The position numbers and the translations under genes are program-made. A DNA stretch of 64,000 bases, taken from NCBI RefSeq assembly GCF_022834715.1, contig NZ_BQKC01000002.1, positions 62,001 to 126,000 of the forward strand, written 5' to 3'. The notes below the pieces were generated by a model. It was given only the letters and a program-made list of their open reading frames with translations, was not told the origin of the DNA and did no database searches. The first letter of the stretch is position 1. Every line of letters begins with the position of its first letter. Below, one piece after another: positions 22,904 through 30,521 of the stretch. Source of the DNA: Granulimonas faecalis (GTDB taxonomy: Bacteria > Actinomycetota > Coriobacteriia > Coriobacteriales > Atopobiaceae).

Positions 22904-23518
22904 ATGGAAACGACCGTCGAGCGCACCGGCACCTTCGGCACCGTCACCGGCCGCACCGACCACGCAACCGACGTCCTGGCCGACATGGTCGCCGGCATCT
23001 GCGCCCGGGGGGACCGGGCGGTCCGCCGCCTCTGCGCCCACGTCGGGGCCCGCCTGGTGGACGGCTTCTGGGTCTACCTCGAGAACTTCGGCACCGGGCG
23101 CATCTGCACCCTGCCGTCCGTCGGTGGCTGGTACCTCTACGACTCGGTCCACGGCACCTACCTCGAGGTGGACCTGGACGGCGACGAGGTGCCGGTCCCC
23201 ACTCCCCTTGACAGCTTCTGCGACCTGGACGCCGAGGGCTGCTCCGAGTGGAACCGCCTCGTCCCGACCCTCGCCTCCCTGGGGAGCGCCCTCGAGGCCG
23301 CCGAGGCCGACGCGTGGGGGCTCGACGAGGACGGCCTTCCCACCGACTCCTGGGACCGGTGGCTCGCCGACGTGGACGCCTACGGGTCCCTCTACCGCCT
23401 CGCCTGCGAGCGGGCCGTGAGGGCCGTGGTCGCCGCCTGCGACGGGGAGTGCGGCTTCTGGGACTCCGACGAGGGGGAGGCGGCCTGGGCCGAGGGCCTC
23501 GTCCCCGAGACCGCCTGA
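22904..23518 (+). CDS. Hypothetical protein, paralogue of the gene at 6551
   Basis: 204 residues from ATG 22904 (gagaggggg upstream). Shares with the 6551-7069 product the motif VGGWYLYDSVHGTY and the same order of acidic, tryptophan-rich segments, but has a longer N-terminus (TGTFGTVTGRTDHATDVLAD) and an extra LENFGTGRICTLP segment. It starts an operon-like run with the next gene 50 bases downstream. Function unknown; the duplication on one element suggests selection for it. Confidence 0.7.
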   Translation: METTVERTGTFGTVTGRTDHATDVLADMVAGICARGDRAVRRLCAHVGARLVDGFWVYLENFGTGRICTLPSVGGWYLYDSVHGTYLEVDLDGDEVPVPTPLDSFCDLDAEGCSEWNRLVPTLASLGSALEAAEADAWGLDEDGLPTDSWDRWLADVDAYGSLYRLACERAVRAVVAACDGECGFWDSDEGEAAWAEGLVPETA

Positions 23519-23568
23519 GGGGCCCTTCCCGAACGAGACACCCGCGACCGAACCTCAAGGAGGACATG

Positions 23569-25041
23569 ATGGACCTTCTCGACCCCGCGGTGGGCTGGCC
23601 CGCCGGAAACCTCTCCTCGATCCTTGTGAAACCGCCCCAGCCGGGCCTCGTGGCGGGCCTCGTCGGGCGCGCCGCCGAGACACTCTCGGAGCGCATCGCC
23701 GAGGTGGCCGCGGAGGCCGCCTCCCTGGGCTTCACCGAGGATGGGGCCCTGCCCGCTCTCATGGAGGTGCCGGACTGGGACACGGCCTGCCACATGGCCG
23801 TAGTCGGCACCCTGGACCTCGACGACGGGCGCGCCCTTGCCTGCTGCGTGGTGGTCACCCCCGTGGACGACCCGAGCCGCGGCGCCTGCGTGCCCGTGGT
23901 GCTCGACGAGGACCGGAGCCGCATCCTGGGGCTTCCCGGCCCCTGGGTGGGCCCTGCCACGGAGGGGCCCGCGCGCTGGGGAGAGGGCCTCTCGGCCTTC
24001 GACTACGGCCTGGACGGGGGCGACGGCCTGCCGAGCGCGGCGGCCTATATCCGCTGCACCCAGGACGGCCCGGCGCTCGGCTGCGACGGGGAGGCCGGAG
24101 AGCTCATCGTCGCTGCGGCCGACCTGGCTCGGGCCCCGGGAGAGGTCGACCTGTCGGCGGGAGGCGAGCTCGGCCGTGAGGCGGTGCTCGCCCGCACGGC
24201 GGCCACGGCAAGGCTCTGGTCGGTGCTCGACGCCATGGTCTCAGACCTCCACACCCCGGCCCCCGAGGAGGGCACCCCCTGGGGCCCCCAGGCCTTCCTC
24301 GCAGAGCTCCCGGGAGAGATCCGCGAGGCCCTGGTCTGGGCGGCCACGGCCCGGTGGTGCTCCGAGGCGGGGGCCACAGAGGCGGAGGCTGTGGCTGCCG
24401 CTTTGGCCGCCCAGCGCCTCATGGTGGCCCACGACATCTCTGAGCGAGAACTTTGGGCAGAAGTGCCCGAGGTGATCGAAGAGATCTCTGTGGGCAGCGT
24501 CCGCATGGACTGGAAAAAGAGCCTTTTGAGCGTGGTCGCTCGCAGCTATCGCTGCTCATGCTATCTAAGCGGTGGCGGCAAGACCTTCCAGGGCATCTTT
24601 GTGGGTCGTTCCTCAGACGCCAGCGCGGCAAAGCTGGTTTTTGAGTCTCTGGCGAACCTTGGGCAGAAGCTTTCCAAGAAGGCAGGGGAGGCCCGCAAGC
24701 AGCAGGCTGCCCAGGCCCAGGCGAATCTCTATGTCCATGAGTCGCTGAAAGAGGACTATGTGAAGCGTTGGCTTAACCAAGAGGCAGCCAAAGCTCGCAC
24801 GAGCTTTCTAGCGGGCTTTGTGTCGGGGGTTGCCAGTGTCCTGGACAAGCAGACCCGAGAGCTCCTTGTGCTGGTGCCCTCTGAGGTAGCCGACTATATG
24901 GACAACATGAATCTGACCTCTCACAAGCAACGCAAGAAGTCCTATAGCTGCGATGCCTACGAGCAAGGGCGCCTTGAGGGAGCCGCTGCGGTGGCTTCTG
25001 GGCGAGTGGAAGACGGACAAAACCCTTGCTTGGTAGCCTAG
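23569..25041 (+). CDS. Mosaic protein: unknown N-terminus fused to DUF2786/DUF7168-like domain
   Basis: 490 residues; start ATG 23569 (an in-frame ATG three bases upstream is too close to the aaggagg site). Residues 1-240 are acidic and of unknown type with the window's usual G/C-biased codons. From about residue 265 (TEAEAVAAALAAQRLMVAHD) the sequence follows the DUF2786-DUF7168 pattern (SYRCSCYLSGGGKTFQGIFV, VFESLANLGQKL, later a basic coiled region). At about 24430 codon use changes sharply to many A/T third positions, which indicates that the C-terminal half was acquired from another source. No catalytic residues are known for this family. Confidence 0.75.
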   Translation: MDLLDPAVGWPAGNLSSILVKPPQPGLVAGLVGRAAETLSERIAEVAAEAASLGFTEDGALPALMEVPDWDTACHMAVVGTLDLDDGRALACCVVVTPVDDPSRGACVPVVLDEDRSRILGLPGPWVGPATEGPARWGEGLSAFDYGLDGGDGLPSAAAYIRCTQDGPALGCDGEAGELIVAAADLARAPGEVDLSAGGELGREAVLARTAATARLWSVLDAMVSDLHTPAPEEGTPWGPQAFLAELPGEIREALVWAATARWCSEAGATEAEAVAAALAAQRLMVAHDISERELWAEVPEVIEEISVGSVRMDWKKSLLSVVARSYRCSCYLSGGGKTFQGIFVGRSSDASAAKLVFESLANLGQKLSKKAGEARKQQAAQAQANLYVHESLKEDYVKRWLNQEAAKARTSFLAGFVSGVASVLDKQTRELLVLVPSEVADYMDNMNLTSHKQRKKSYSCDAYEQGRLEGAAAVASGRVEDGQNPCLVA

Positions 25042-25140
25042 ACACCGGTCGTGCCGCTGGACCGGAATCGGCTCTACAGCGGTGGATAGGGGTCCGGGCC
25101 GGCAGGCCCGGGCGGAAGGTCCTGTGGAACGCAACGAAAG

Positions 25141-25312
25141 TGCCGCACGGCCTTCGGCGTCATCGACGGCGAGATAGCCTCCGGCTAGGTCAGCGTCGAC
25201 GTCCGCCGCTTCGGAACAGCCGAGGAACTTCTCGAGGCGGTCGACGTTCTGGATTGTTGGAGCTTTCGCAAGGTGACCGAGGAATGGATCCACACTGGCC
25301 CTGAGACCGGAG
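25141..25312 (+). pseudogene. Decayed gene remnant
   Basis: A frame reading CRTAFGVIDGEIASG, a TAG at 25186-25188, then VSVDVRRFGTAEELLEAVD and SFRKVTEEWIHTGPE looks protein-like but has no start and an internal stop. It runs into the start of the next gene. Most likely an inactivated small gene. Confidence 0.35.
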
Positions 25313-25837
25313 ATGCGCCGGTCGGGGGGCACGGTCATCGTGGAGTTCGACGAAGGTCGCGTCCCCTGTGACCATGTAGACGTGACGCCGGACCACGAAA
25401 CCCACCTGCAGACGGTGTGGCGCTGCTCGGCGTGTAGAAACGAGCACACCGAGCGTGCCGGCACCGAGGGTGTCGGTCGCGAATTCCGGTTCTGCCCGTG
25501 GTGCGGGCGTCCCATCGGGACCCGGGCGTCCGTGGTGAGAGACGGAGGTCCTCGCTCAGGCCCGGCCGAGGTCGTCGCCCGCGTCGAGGAGACTGTTCCC
25601 GTCTCCTGTGTTCAGCGCGGGTACCGGGGAAGCGGCCTGGTCCTCCTCGGCGACTTCGAGCTCATCGACGCCATCCCTGACCCGGGCACCTTCGACCCGT
25701 GGAACGACATCGACGACCTCGTGGCCGACGTCGCTGCCGTCGAGATTCCAGGGACGGACCCGGACCGTTCCTTCGAGGGGTGCGAGGTCCGCACCACCGT
25801 GGAGCTGATTGAAGGGGGTGACCATGGAACTGAGTGA
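25313..25837 (+). CDS. Zinc-ribbon-containing hypothetical protein
   Basis: 174 residues, ATG 25313 (gaccggag upstream). Two CxxC-type pairs, WRCSACRNEH and FRFCPWCGRP (about residues 41-65), form a likely zinc ribbon. The second half is acidic with repeated Asp/Pro (DAIPDPGTFDPWNDIDDL). The stop overlaps the next gene's start region by 14 bases. It lies upstream of the ArdC gene and may be part of the antirestriction island. Function unknown. Confidence 0.6.
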   Translation: MRRSGGTVIVEFDEGRVPCDHVDVTPDHETHLQTVWRCSACRNEHTERAGTEGVGREFRFCPWCGRPIGTRASVVRDGGPRSGPAEVVARVEETVPVSCVQRGYRGSGLVLLGDFELIDAIPDPGTFDPWNDIDDLVADVAAVEIPGTDPDRSFEGCEVRTTVELIEGGDHGTE

Positions 25838-26078
25838 GATCGTGTCAGCCGGCCTCTGGACCTACGACCCACTCCCAAAGGGGATCCTGTGGCTCTGCTT
25901 CAAGGACGGGGTCCCGGTGGCCACAGGCTCTGTGGCCTGCGACGAGTTCGGCCACCCCTTCAAGGTGGAGTGCGTCGAGTTCTTCGATGGCTGCATCACC
26001 CTGGTGGGCGACCGCAGCCACCGATGCCTCGAATACGGCGAGGCCGTCGAGCGGCCCCGCGGAAAGGAGCGGCCATGA
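25824..26078 (+). CDS. Hypothetical protein (84 aa)
   Basis: ATG 25824 with gaaggggg upstream; it overlaps the previous gene by 14 bases and the next by four (ATGA), so three genes are translationally linked. The sequence is beta-rich with cysteines (GILWLCFKDGVPVATGSVAC, VECVEFFDGCITLVGD). It resembles a small Lar-like or zinc-less sandwich but no family is certain. Confidence 0.6.
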   Translation: MELSEIVSAGLWTYDPLPKGILWLCFKDGVPVATGSVACDEFGHPFKVECVEFFDGCITLVGDRSHRCLEYGEAVERPRGKERP

Positions 26079-26299
26079 GCGATCCCTTGGACCTTCGGGG
26101 GCTTACCGCAACGATGGTCCTCGGCAGCATCAAGGGGGCGGCCTCGGAGCTCGGCCGCGCCATGGCGCTCCTGCCGGAGCTCGGCCTTGAGCCGGAGGCG
26201 GAGGAGGCCGTCTCAGATACCCTGGCCAAGGCCATCGTCTACACCCTGAGTGCCAAGGCCAAGGTCGAGATGGACCCGTCCCTCGAAGACTGTCGGTGA
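26075..26299 (+). CDS. Hypothetical helical protein (74 aa)
   Basis: ATG overlaps the previous stop. All-helical composition (GSIKGAASELGRAMALLPEL, EAEEAVSDTLAKAIVYTLSA). The last gene of the linked trio; followed by the hairpin at 26326. No family recognised. Confidence 0.55.
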   Translation: MSDPLDLRGLTATMVLGSIKGAASELGRAMALLPELGLEPEAEEAVSDTLAKAIVYTLSAKAKVEMDPSLEDCR

Positions 26300-26325
26300 G
26301 AGAGCCCATCGCAGACCTGCCCCAC

Positions 26326-26370
26326 GGAACCCGGGCGAGTCCTCAGGACCCCGCTCGGGTTCCCCTTTTC
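26326..26370 (+). terminator. Terminator before ardC1
   Basis: ggaacccgggcgag pairs imperfectly with ccgctcgggttcc and is followed by ccttttc. Confidence 0.65.
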
Positions 26371-26476
26371 TGCCTGCCCCGGCGGCCGGAGCCGCCGGCG
26401 GGATCCCCCGCGAGGGTCCGCGTCGGGCCCGTCCGGGCACTGACGCCCGCCTCAGGAAGACCGGAAGGGGATTGCG

Positions 26477-27448
26477 ATGGCTGATGAGAAGCTCGACGCC
26501 ATGAGGGAGGCCCTCGTGGCAAGGCTCCTGGAGGACATGGACGCCCTGGGGGCCAACTGGGTCAGGCCCTGGGTCTCCCAGGCGCCCCAGAACCCCTCCA
26601 CGGGCACGGTCTACCAGGGCCGCAACGCCCTCATCCTCGGCTTCGTGATCCGCTCCGAGGGCTACGGGGACCCGCGCTTCATGACCTTCCGCCAGGCCCA
26701 GAAGATGGGCCTCAAGGTCGCCAAGGGATGCCACGGGTGGCCCGTGGAGCGCTGGGGCGAGGTGTTCTTCCACAAAGAGAAGACCGGCCGGATCCCCCAG
26801 CCCAGGAGCGTCACCGAGCGCGAGCGCTACCGCAGGGACCCCGAGATCGGCAGCAAGGTGCTCCCCATCGGCCACTACACCGTCTTTAACGGCGCGGACA
26901 TCGTAGGGCTCGACCCCTTCTGCGCCCCGGACACCATGGCAGATACCGAGGCCAGAAGGACCCTCGTGGAGGGTTGCCCCTGCAAGCTCAGAATCCTTGC
27001 CACGGACAACGCCTGCTATTTGCCCAAGTTCGACCGCATCGAGATGCCACTCGCCGCCTCCTTCACCGATGAGGGCGCATTCCTTCGCTGCCTCCTCCAC
27101 GAGGAGGTCCACGCCACTGGCGCCGAGGGGCGCCTGAATCGCCCCGGCGTCGTCTCCGGCGAGGGTATGGGGTCTGCGTCCTACGCCTTCGAGGAGCTCG
27201 TGGCGGAGTTCGGCAGCGTGTTTGCCGCGAGCCGTCTCGGCATCGGCCTTGGGGAGCTTGCCGCGGCCGACCTCCAGCGAGACGGCGCCTGGGAGAACCA
27301 CGGTGCCTACCTCAAAGGCTGGCTCCAGGCGCTGTCGCCCGAGGAGCGCCCCCGCTCCCTCATGGCCGCCGCCACTCAGGCGGGACGGGCCGCCGACTGG
27401 CTTTGGGAACACTGCTTCTCCAAGGGCGAGGCAGGAAAATCGGCCTGA
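26477..27448 (+). CDS. ardC: ArdC-like antirestriction protein 1
   Basis: 323 residues, ATG 26477. N-terminal ssDNA-binding ArdC domain (residues 1-135: ANWVRPWVSQAPQNPSTGTV, GHYTVFNGADIVGL), then a zincin-like metallopeptidase domain with LLHEEVHATGAEGR (HExxH about residue 208) and a third ligand region FEELVAEFGSVFAA. ArdC proteins protect incoming plasmid DNA from type I and other restriction enzymes during transfer. The frame is intact, in contrast to its paralogue at 31185. Confidence 0.9.
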   Translation: MADEKLDAMREALVARLLEDMDALGANWVRPWVSQAPQNPSTGTVYQGRNALILGFVIRSEGYGDPRFMTFRQAQKMGLKVAKGCHGWPVERWGEVFFHKEKTGRIPQPRSVTERERYRRDPEIGSKVLPIGHYTVFNGADIVGLDPFCAPDTMADTEARRTLVEGCPCKLRILATDNACYLPKFDRIEMPLAASFTDEGAFLRCLLHEEVHATGAEGRLNRPGVVSGEGMGSASYAFEELVAEFGSVFAASRLGIGLGELAAADLQRDGAWENHGAYLKGWLQALSPEERPRSLMAAATQAGRAADWLWEHCFSKGEAGKSA

Positions 27449-27494
27449 GGGAGATACGAGAGACATCTAAAACCAAGAAAAGGAGCCGACAAAG

Positions 27495-27830
27495 ATGGTC
27501 CTCTTGACGACCAAGGTGAAGAACGCCTTCAAGCGCTTCCACCCGGAACTGGCCTGTGTGGACCTCAAGAACACATCCGTGAACGGGGCAAAAAGAGGCT
27601 GATCCGGCTTTGTCACCGACGGCAACGGTTGGGTTTATCTGAACGCGAATGTGTCGTCTTTCGACGGAAAGGACGAAGTGGCCCTGTACCGCGGCTGTGA
27701 CGGCCCTTCGGATTTCCGCGGAAAGACAAACCTGTACTGTAAACGAGCCCCCGATGTCCTGGCTGAAGCGGTGGCCAAAGAACTGCGAAGGATGGCCGCC
27801 CGATGCAACCGCGTCTCTTCGCAGTCTTAG
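27495..27830 (+). pseudogene. Small gene interrupted by an in-frame TGA
   Basis: From ATG 27495 the frame reads MVLLTTKVKNAFKRFHPELA ... GAKRG, then TGA (27600-27602), then continues in the same frame with clear protein character (SGFVTDGNGWVYLNANVSSF ... LAEAVAKELRRMAARC) to a TAG at 27828-27830. Both halves have the less GC-rich codon use of this patch. TGA is used as a normal stop elsewhere in the window, so a nonsense mutation is more likely than recoding. Family unknown. Confidence 0.6.
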
Positions 27831-27999
27831 AGGTGCTTCGAAACGCCGACGACAGGAAAAGAGGGAACTTCGTCACGTTCCGCAGGGACGTGTGGATTGA
27901 AACCCCTACAAGAACGAGACCACTGTCTGCACCTGGGAGGAGCTCTCGGAACACGTCCGGGAGACCATGCTCCGGGACGACCTCGAGCCAAACTCCTGA
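27803..27999 (+). pseudogene. Possible second small gene with a frameshift inside the solitary repeat
   Basis: ATG 27803 opens a frame ending RKRGNFVTFRRDVWIE near 27899. A different frame from 27901 continues NPYKNETTVCTWEELSEHV to a TGA at 27997. Adding one A in gaaac would join them into a 65-residue protein. The junction lies exactly inside the CRISPR-like repeat at 27872-27903. Either a small gene was broken, or the repeat's resemblance is partly due to coding sequence. Confidence 0.4.
27872..27903 (+). repeat. Solitary type I-C-like CRISPR repeat
   Basis: Exactly 32 bases, starting GTCACGTTCC and ending GTGTGGATTGAAAC. It matches the array repeats at 24 of 32 positions, including the whole loop and the last eight bases. 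Differences at positions 4/20, 6/18 and 7/17 are paired and keep the stem intact; position 8 becomes a G-U pair. No second repeat lies within 200 bases. It could be a single-repeat guide RNA, an RNA anti-CRISPR, or chance within coding sequence. Confidence 0.55.
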
Positions 28000-28038
28000 A
28001 CCGCAACTTTCAAAAACCTAAGGAAGAGGGAGGTGGCC

Positions 28039-28740
28039 ATGGCCACCGTGCTCAGCCATGACCTCGCTCGCGCCATGGGGGAGATTCGCCCCGACATCGT
28101 GGCGGGAAACCTTGCCGACACCTACCGGGGCGACGATGCCCGGGGCTGCTCCGGGCTCCTCACCGACAGGGTGAGCTGGGTCTTCGTGGATACCGTGCCC
28201 GAGGACGCCCAAGGTGCCTTCGCCGACGCCTACGGCCCCGTCGCCGTGTGCCACCGGGTGGCGGGACCCGATGACCCGACCCCGAAGGGCCCGGACACCT
28301 TCTGCCGGGTGACGCCGGAGGCCATCGCCCGAGCCGCCTCGGACCTCATCGACGACGGGACCCGGGCCACGGCCGTGAACCTCGCCGTCTCCTACCTCGG
28401 GCGCCGTGGCTACCGCGTCCTGGAACGCGACTGGGTGTGTGCCGCCGGCACCGTCGACATCGTGGCCGTAGACCCCGACGGCGCCCTCGTCCTTATGTCG
28501 ATACGCCACCGGGTGGCCCCGGGGGCCACAGACCATGAGCAGCTGGGGACCGTCGCCGTGGAGGCCGAGGAGCGCCGTGCCATGCGCAAGTGCTGCCTCC
28601 ATCGCCTCGTGGAGGAGCGCGAAGGCGGCGACCAACCCTGGGAGTCCACCCGCTTCGACGTCCTGGGACTCACCTTCACGGGCGGCCCCGACGTGCGCCT
28701 GCGCCATCTCGTCGGCGCGGTGTCCTGGGACTCCGACTGA
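28039..28740 (+). CDS. YraN-like (UPF0102) protein lacking the usual ExK
   Basis: 233 residues, ATG 28039 with gggagg upstream. The C-terminal half follows the YraN pattern: ATAVNLAVSYLGRRGYRVLE, then GTVDIVAVDPDGALVLM. In YraN the following strand carries E-x-K (VEVKxR); here it reads MSIRHRV, so the catalytic Glu and Lys are replaced. The N-terminal 100 residues are unrelated to YraN. The protein may bind rather than cut DNA. It lies within the antirestriction island. Confidence 0.65.
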   Translation: MATVLSHDLARAMGEIRPDIVAGNLADTYRGDDARGCSGLLTDRVSWVFVDTVPEDAQGAFADAYGPVAVCHRVAGPDDPTPKGPDTFCRVTPEAIARAASDLIDDGTRATAVNLAVSYLGRRGYRVLERDWVCAAGTVDIVAVDPDGALVLMSIRHRVAPGATDHEQLGTVAVEAEERRAMRKCCLHRLVEEREGGDQPWESTRFDVLGLTFTGGPDVRLRHLVGAVSWDSD

Positions 28741-28773
28741 CAAGACAAACCTCAAGGGATTGGAGCCACACCC

Positions 28774-29643
28774 ATGATCCACGGAGAGCTTCGCGACGTG
28801 AACGTGCCCGTCGTGGTTTTCGACCCAACCCAGGGACTCGTCTACTTCGGGTGCCCGAGCGACCAGGCCGAGACCGAGACCGGCGACGAGCTCATCCTCG
28901 GCATGGCCGAGTACGGCCCCGAGGGCGTCATCGCAAACGACTGGGACAACCCAGCCTTCTGGGGCATGGGGGACGACCTGCTCGGTGCCATCGCCGCCGG
29001 AAGCCTCTACGACTTCCCCGATGGCGTTGACCTGAACCTGTGCCACGTCTTCCCAACGGACGACCCGCCTGTGGACTCCCGGGACCTCGCCGAGATGGCC
29101 GAGGTCGCCGACTGGATCGCCTGCGTGGAAGAGCAGGGAGCCTCCGCAGCGCCCCGGCGCGACGGCCTCGACGCCCCCCGCGTCGTCGCCACGCCTCCGG
29201 GGGAGGGAAGCTGCCTTGGCGACCTCCTGGCCCACGCCGGTTTCGACGACGTCTGCGAGATGGACCCCGACGCCACCGAGGACGACATCTCCGTCCTCGA
29301 GCTGGCGGCTCGCACCTTCCGCCCGGCCGACACGGCCTCCCTAGACGCCGTTCTCTGTGCCGCCTACGGAGGACATCGCGGGGGAGGGGAGTACGCTCCC
29401 ACCATCTTCCGCGCCCAGGCCTTGGCATCGGCTCTCGTGGCCATGAGGGGGGCGAGGCCCTGCTTCAGGCGGCACTTCGAGTCTCCGGACGAGATGGTGC
29501 CCGCGCACAGCTGGATCGGCTTCCATGTCCGTGGGGGGCGCGTGAACGGCCGCTGCGGCTGGATGTCGATCGAGGACGCCGCCATGGCCCGCGGTGCCTG
29601 CGACGAAGGCGACATCGTGAGGGCCTGCATGGAGGCGGCCTAG
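28774..29643 (+). CDS. Hypothetical acidic protein (289 aa)
   Basis: ATG 28774, 33 bases after the YraN-like gene. Very acidic, tryptophan-containing, soluble. Some segments look conserved (GMAEYGPEGVIANDWDNPAF, HSWIGFHVRGGRVNGRC). No cysteine cluster, membrane segment or known motif. Strong acidity is common in DNA-mimic antirestriction proteins, and it sits between ArdC and Lar-like genes, but this is only a guess by context. Confidence 0.65.
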   Translation: MIHGELRDVNVPVVVFDPTQGLVYFGCPSDQAETETGDELILGMAEYGPEGVIANDWDNPAFWGMGDDLLGAIAAGSLYDFPDGVDLNLCHVFPTDDPPVDSRDLAEMAEVADWIACVEEQGASAAPRRDGLDAPRVVATPPGEGSCLGDLLAHAGFDDVCEMDPDATEDDISVLELAARTFRPADTASLDAVLCAAYGGHRGGGEYAPTIFRAQALASALVAMRGARPCFRRHFESPDEMVPAHSWIGFHVRGGRVNGRCGWMSIEDAAMARGACDEGDIVRACMEAA

Positions 29644-29849
29644 GAGGCCGCGGAGGGGCCCCGCACGGGTCCGTGGCGGAGCCCGGCGACACCGGACGTC
29701 GCGTGGAGGAGTCGGTGCCATCGCGTCTGAAGGCGAACCCAGGGAGATCCCCTAAGATGTACACGAGCCTCTTGCTTAGAGCTTGGGGCCTGGCCTGCCT
29801 CGGAGCCCGCAATCCGGGGCCTTTCCCTTTCACCCCCAGAATCCCCCCT

Positions 29850-29889
29850 CGCGAAAGGCCCCGTCGGACACCCCGGCGGGGCCTTCGCG
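29850..29889 (+). terminator. Terminator-like hairpin before the Lar-like pair
   Basis: cgcgaaaggccccg pairs with cggggccttcgcg around a 10-base loop. The weak stretch 29644-29849 before it carries no convincing gene. Confidence 0.6.
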
Positions 29890-29910
29890 TACCTGTCGAA
29901 AGGAGATCCC

Positions 29911-30519
29911 ATGGCCGTCTTCAAGTACGTCGAGGAGGGTTTCGTCTGCTACCTCTTCTGCGACCGCCCCGAGGTGAACTCCCCCGAGGCGTTCCGCGGC
30001 CTCTGCCGCGAGGTCTTCGCGAAGGCCTGCCCGGTGACCGTCGGGACCACCTTCGGGGTCGGCCTCCTGACAGCCCTCACCGACGACCCCGCGGAGAACC
30101 TCGCGAGGTTCGCGGGGATCGACGGCGGGGACCGCGAGGACTTCCTCGGGGAGTACCCCGAGAGGGTCCGAGAGGCCCTTAGGCAGGCGGGGGTCTCCCT
30201 CGAGAACCTCGGCTATTACTACCACCCCGACGAGGTGGACGAGGCCGCGGCCGCAGAGCGAGACCGCTTCTCCGAGGTCCACAGGGACGCCGTCGTGGTC
30301 GAGGACTTCGACCTCACGGACCTCCGCCGGTGCCCATTCTGCGGGGCCCCCGCGAGGGTCTACAGAGACCGTGACAGCGTCCTTGGGGGCATCACGGTGG
30401 CCGTGGAGTGCTCCTACGACATGTGCGCGGCCCGGATAGGGCTGCTCACCACGGAGGCCGGGGTGGACGTCGCCGTGACCGACGTGGTGAGCGCCTGGAA
30501 CCGCAGGGCGGGGGAGTGA
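29911..30519 (+). CDS. Lar-like restriction alleviation protein A with extra N-terminal domain
   Basis: 202 residues, ATG 29911 with aaaggaga upstream. The last 65 residues match the Lar family: DLTDLRRCPFCGAPARVYRD, a second cysteine pair in CSYDMCAA, and DVVSAWNRRAG. Lar-type proteins alleviate type I restriction, in known cases by favouring host methylation. The first 130 residues (CREVFAKACPVTVGTTFGVG, EYPERVREALRQAGVS) are shared with the next gene and are not part of classical Lar. Confidence 0.75.
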   Translation: MAVFKYVEEGFVCYLFCDRPEVNSPEAFRGLCREVFAKACPVTVGTTFGVGLLTALTDDPAENLARFAGIDGGDREDFLGEYPERVREALRQAGVSLENLGYYYHPDEVDEAAAAERDRFSEVHRDAVVVEDFDLTDLRRCPFCGAPARVYRDRDSVLGGITVAVECSYDMCAARIGLLTTEAGVDVAVTDVVSAWNRRAGE

Positions 30520-30521
30520 CC

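Noticed and set aside
25026-25304. Open frame of 92 codons after the mosaic gene
   Set aside because: Arginine/glycine-rich, no ribosome site; another frame in this stretch carries the more convincing gene remnant.
27600-27602. TGA recoded as an amino acid (selenocysteine or alternative code)
   Set aside because: TGA ends many intact genes in the window, and no selenocysteine hairpin was evident after it.
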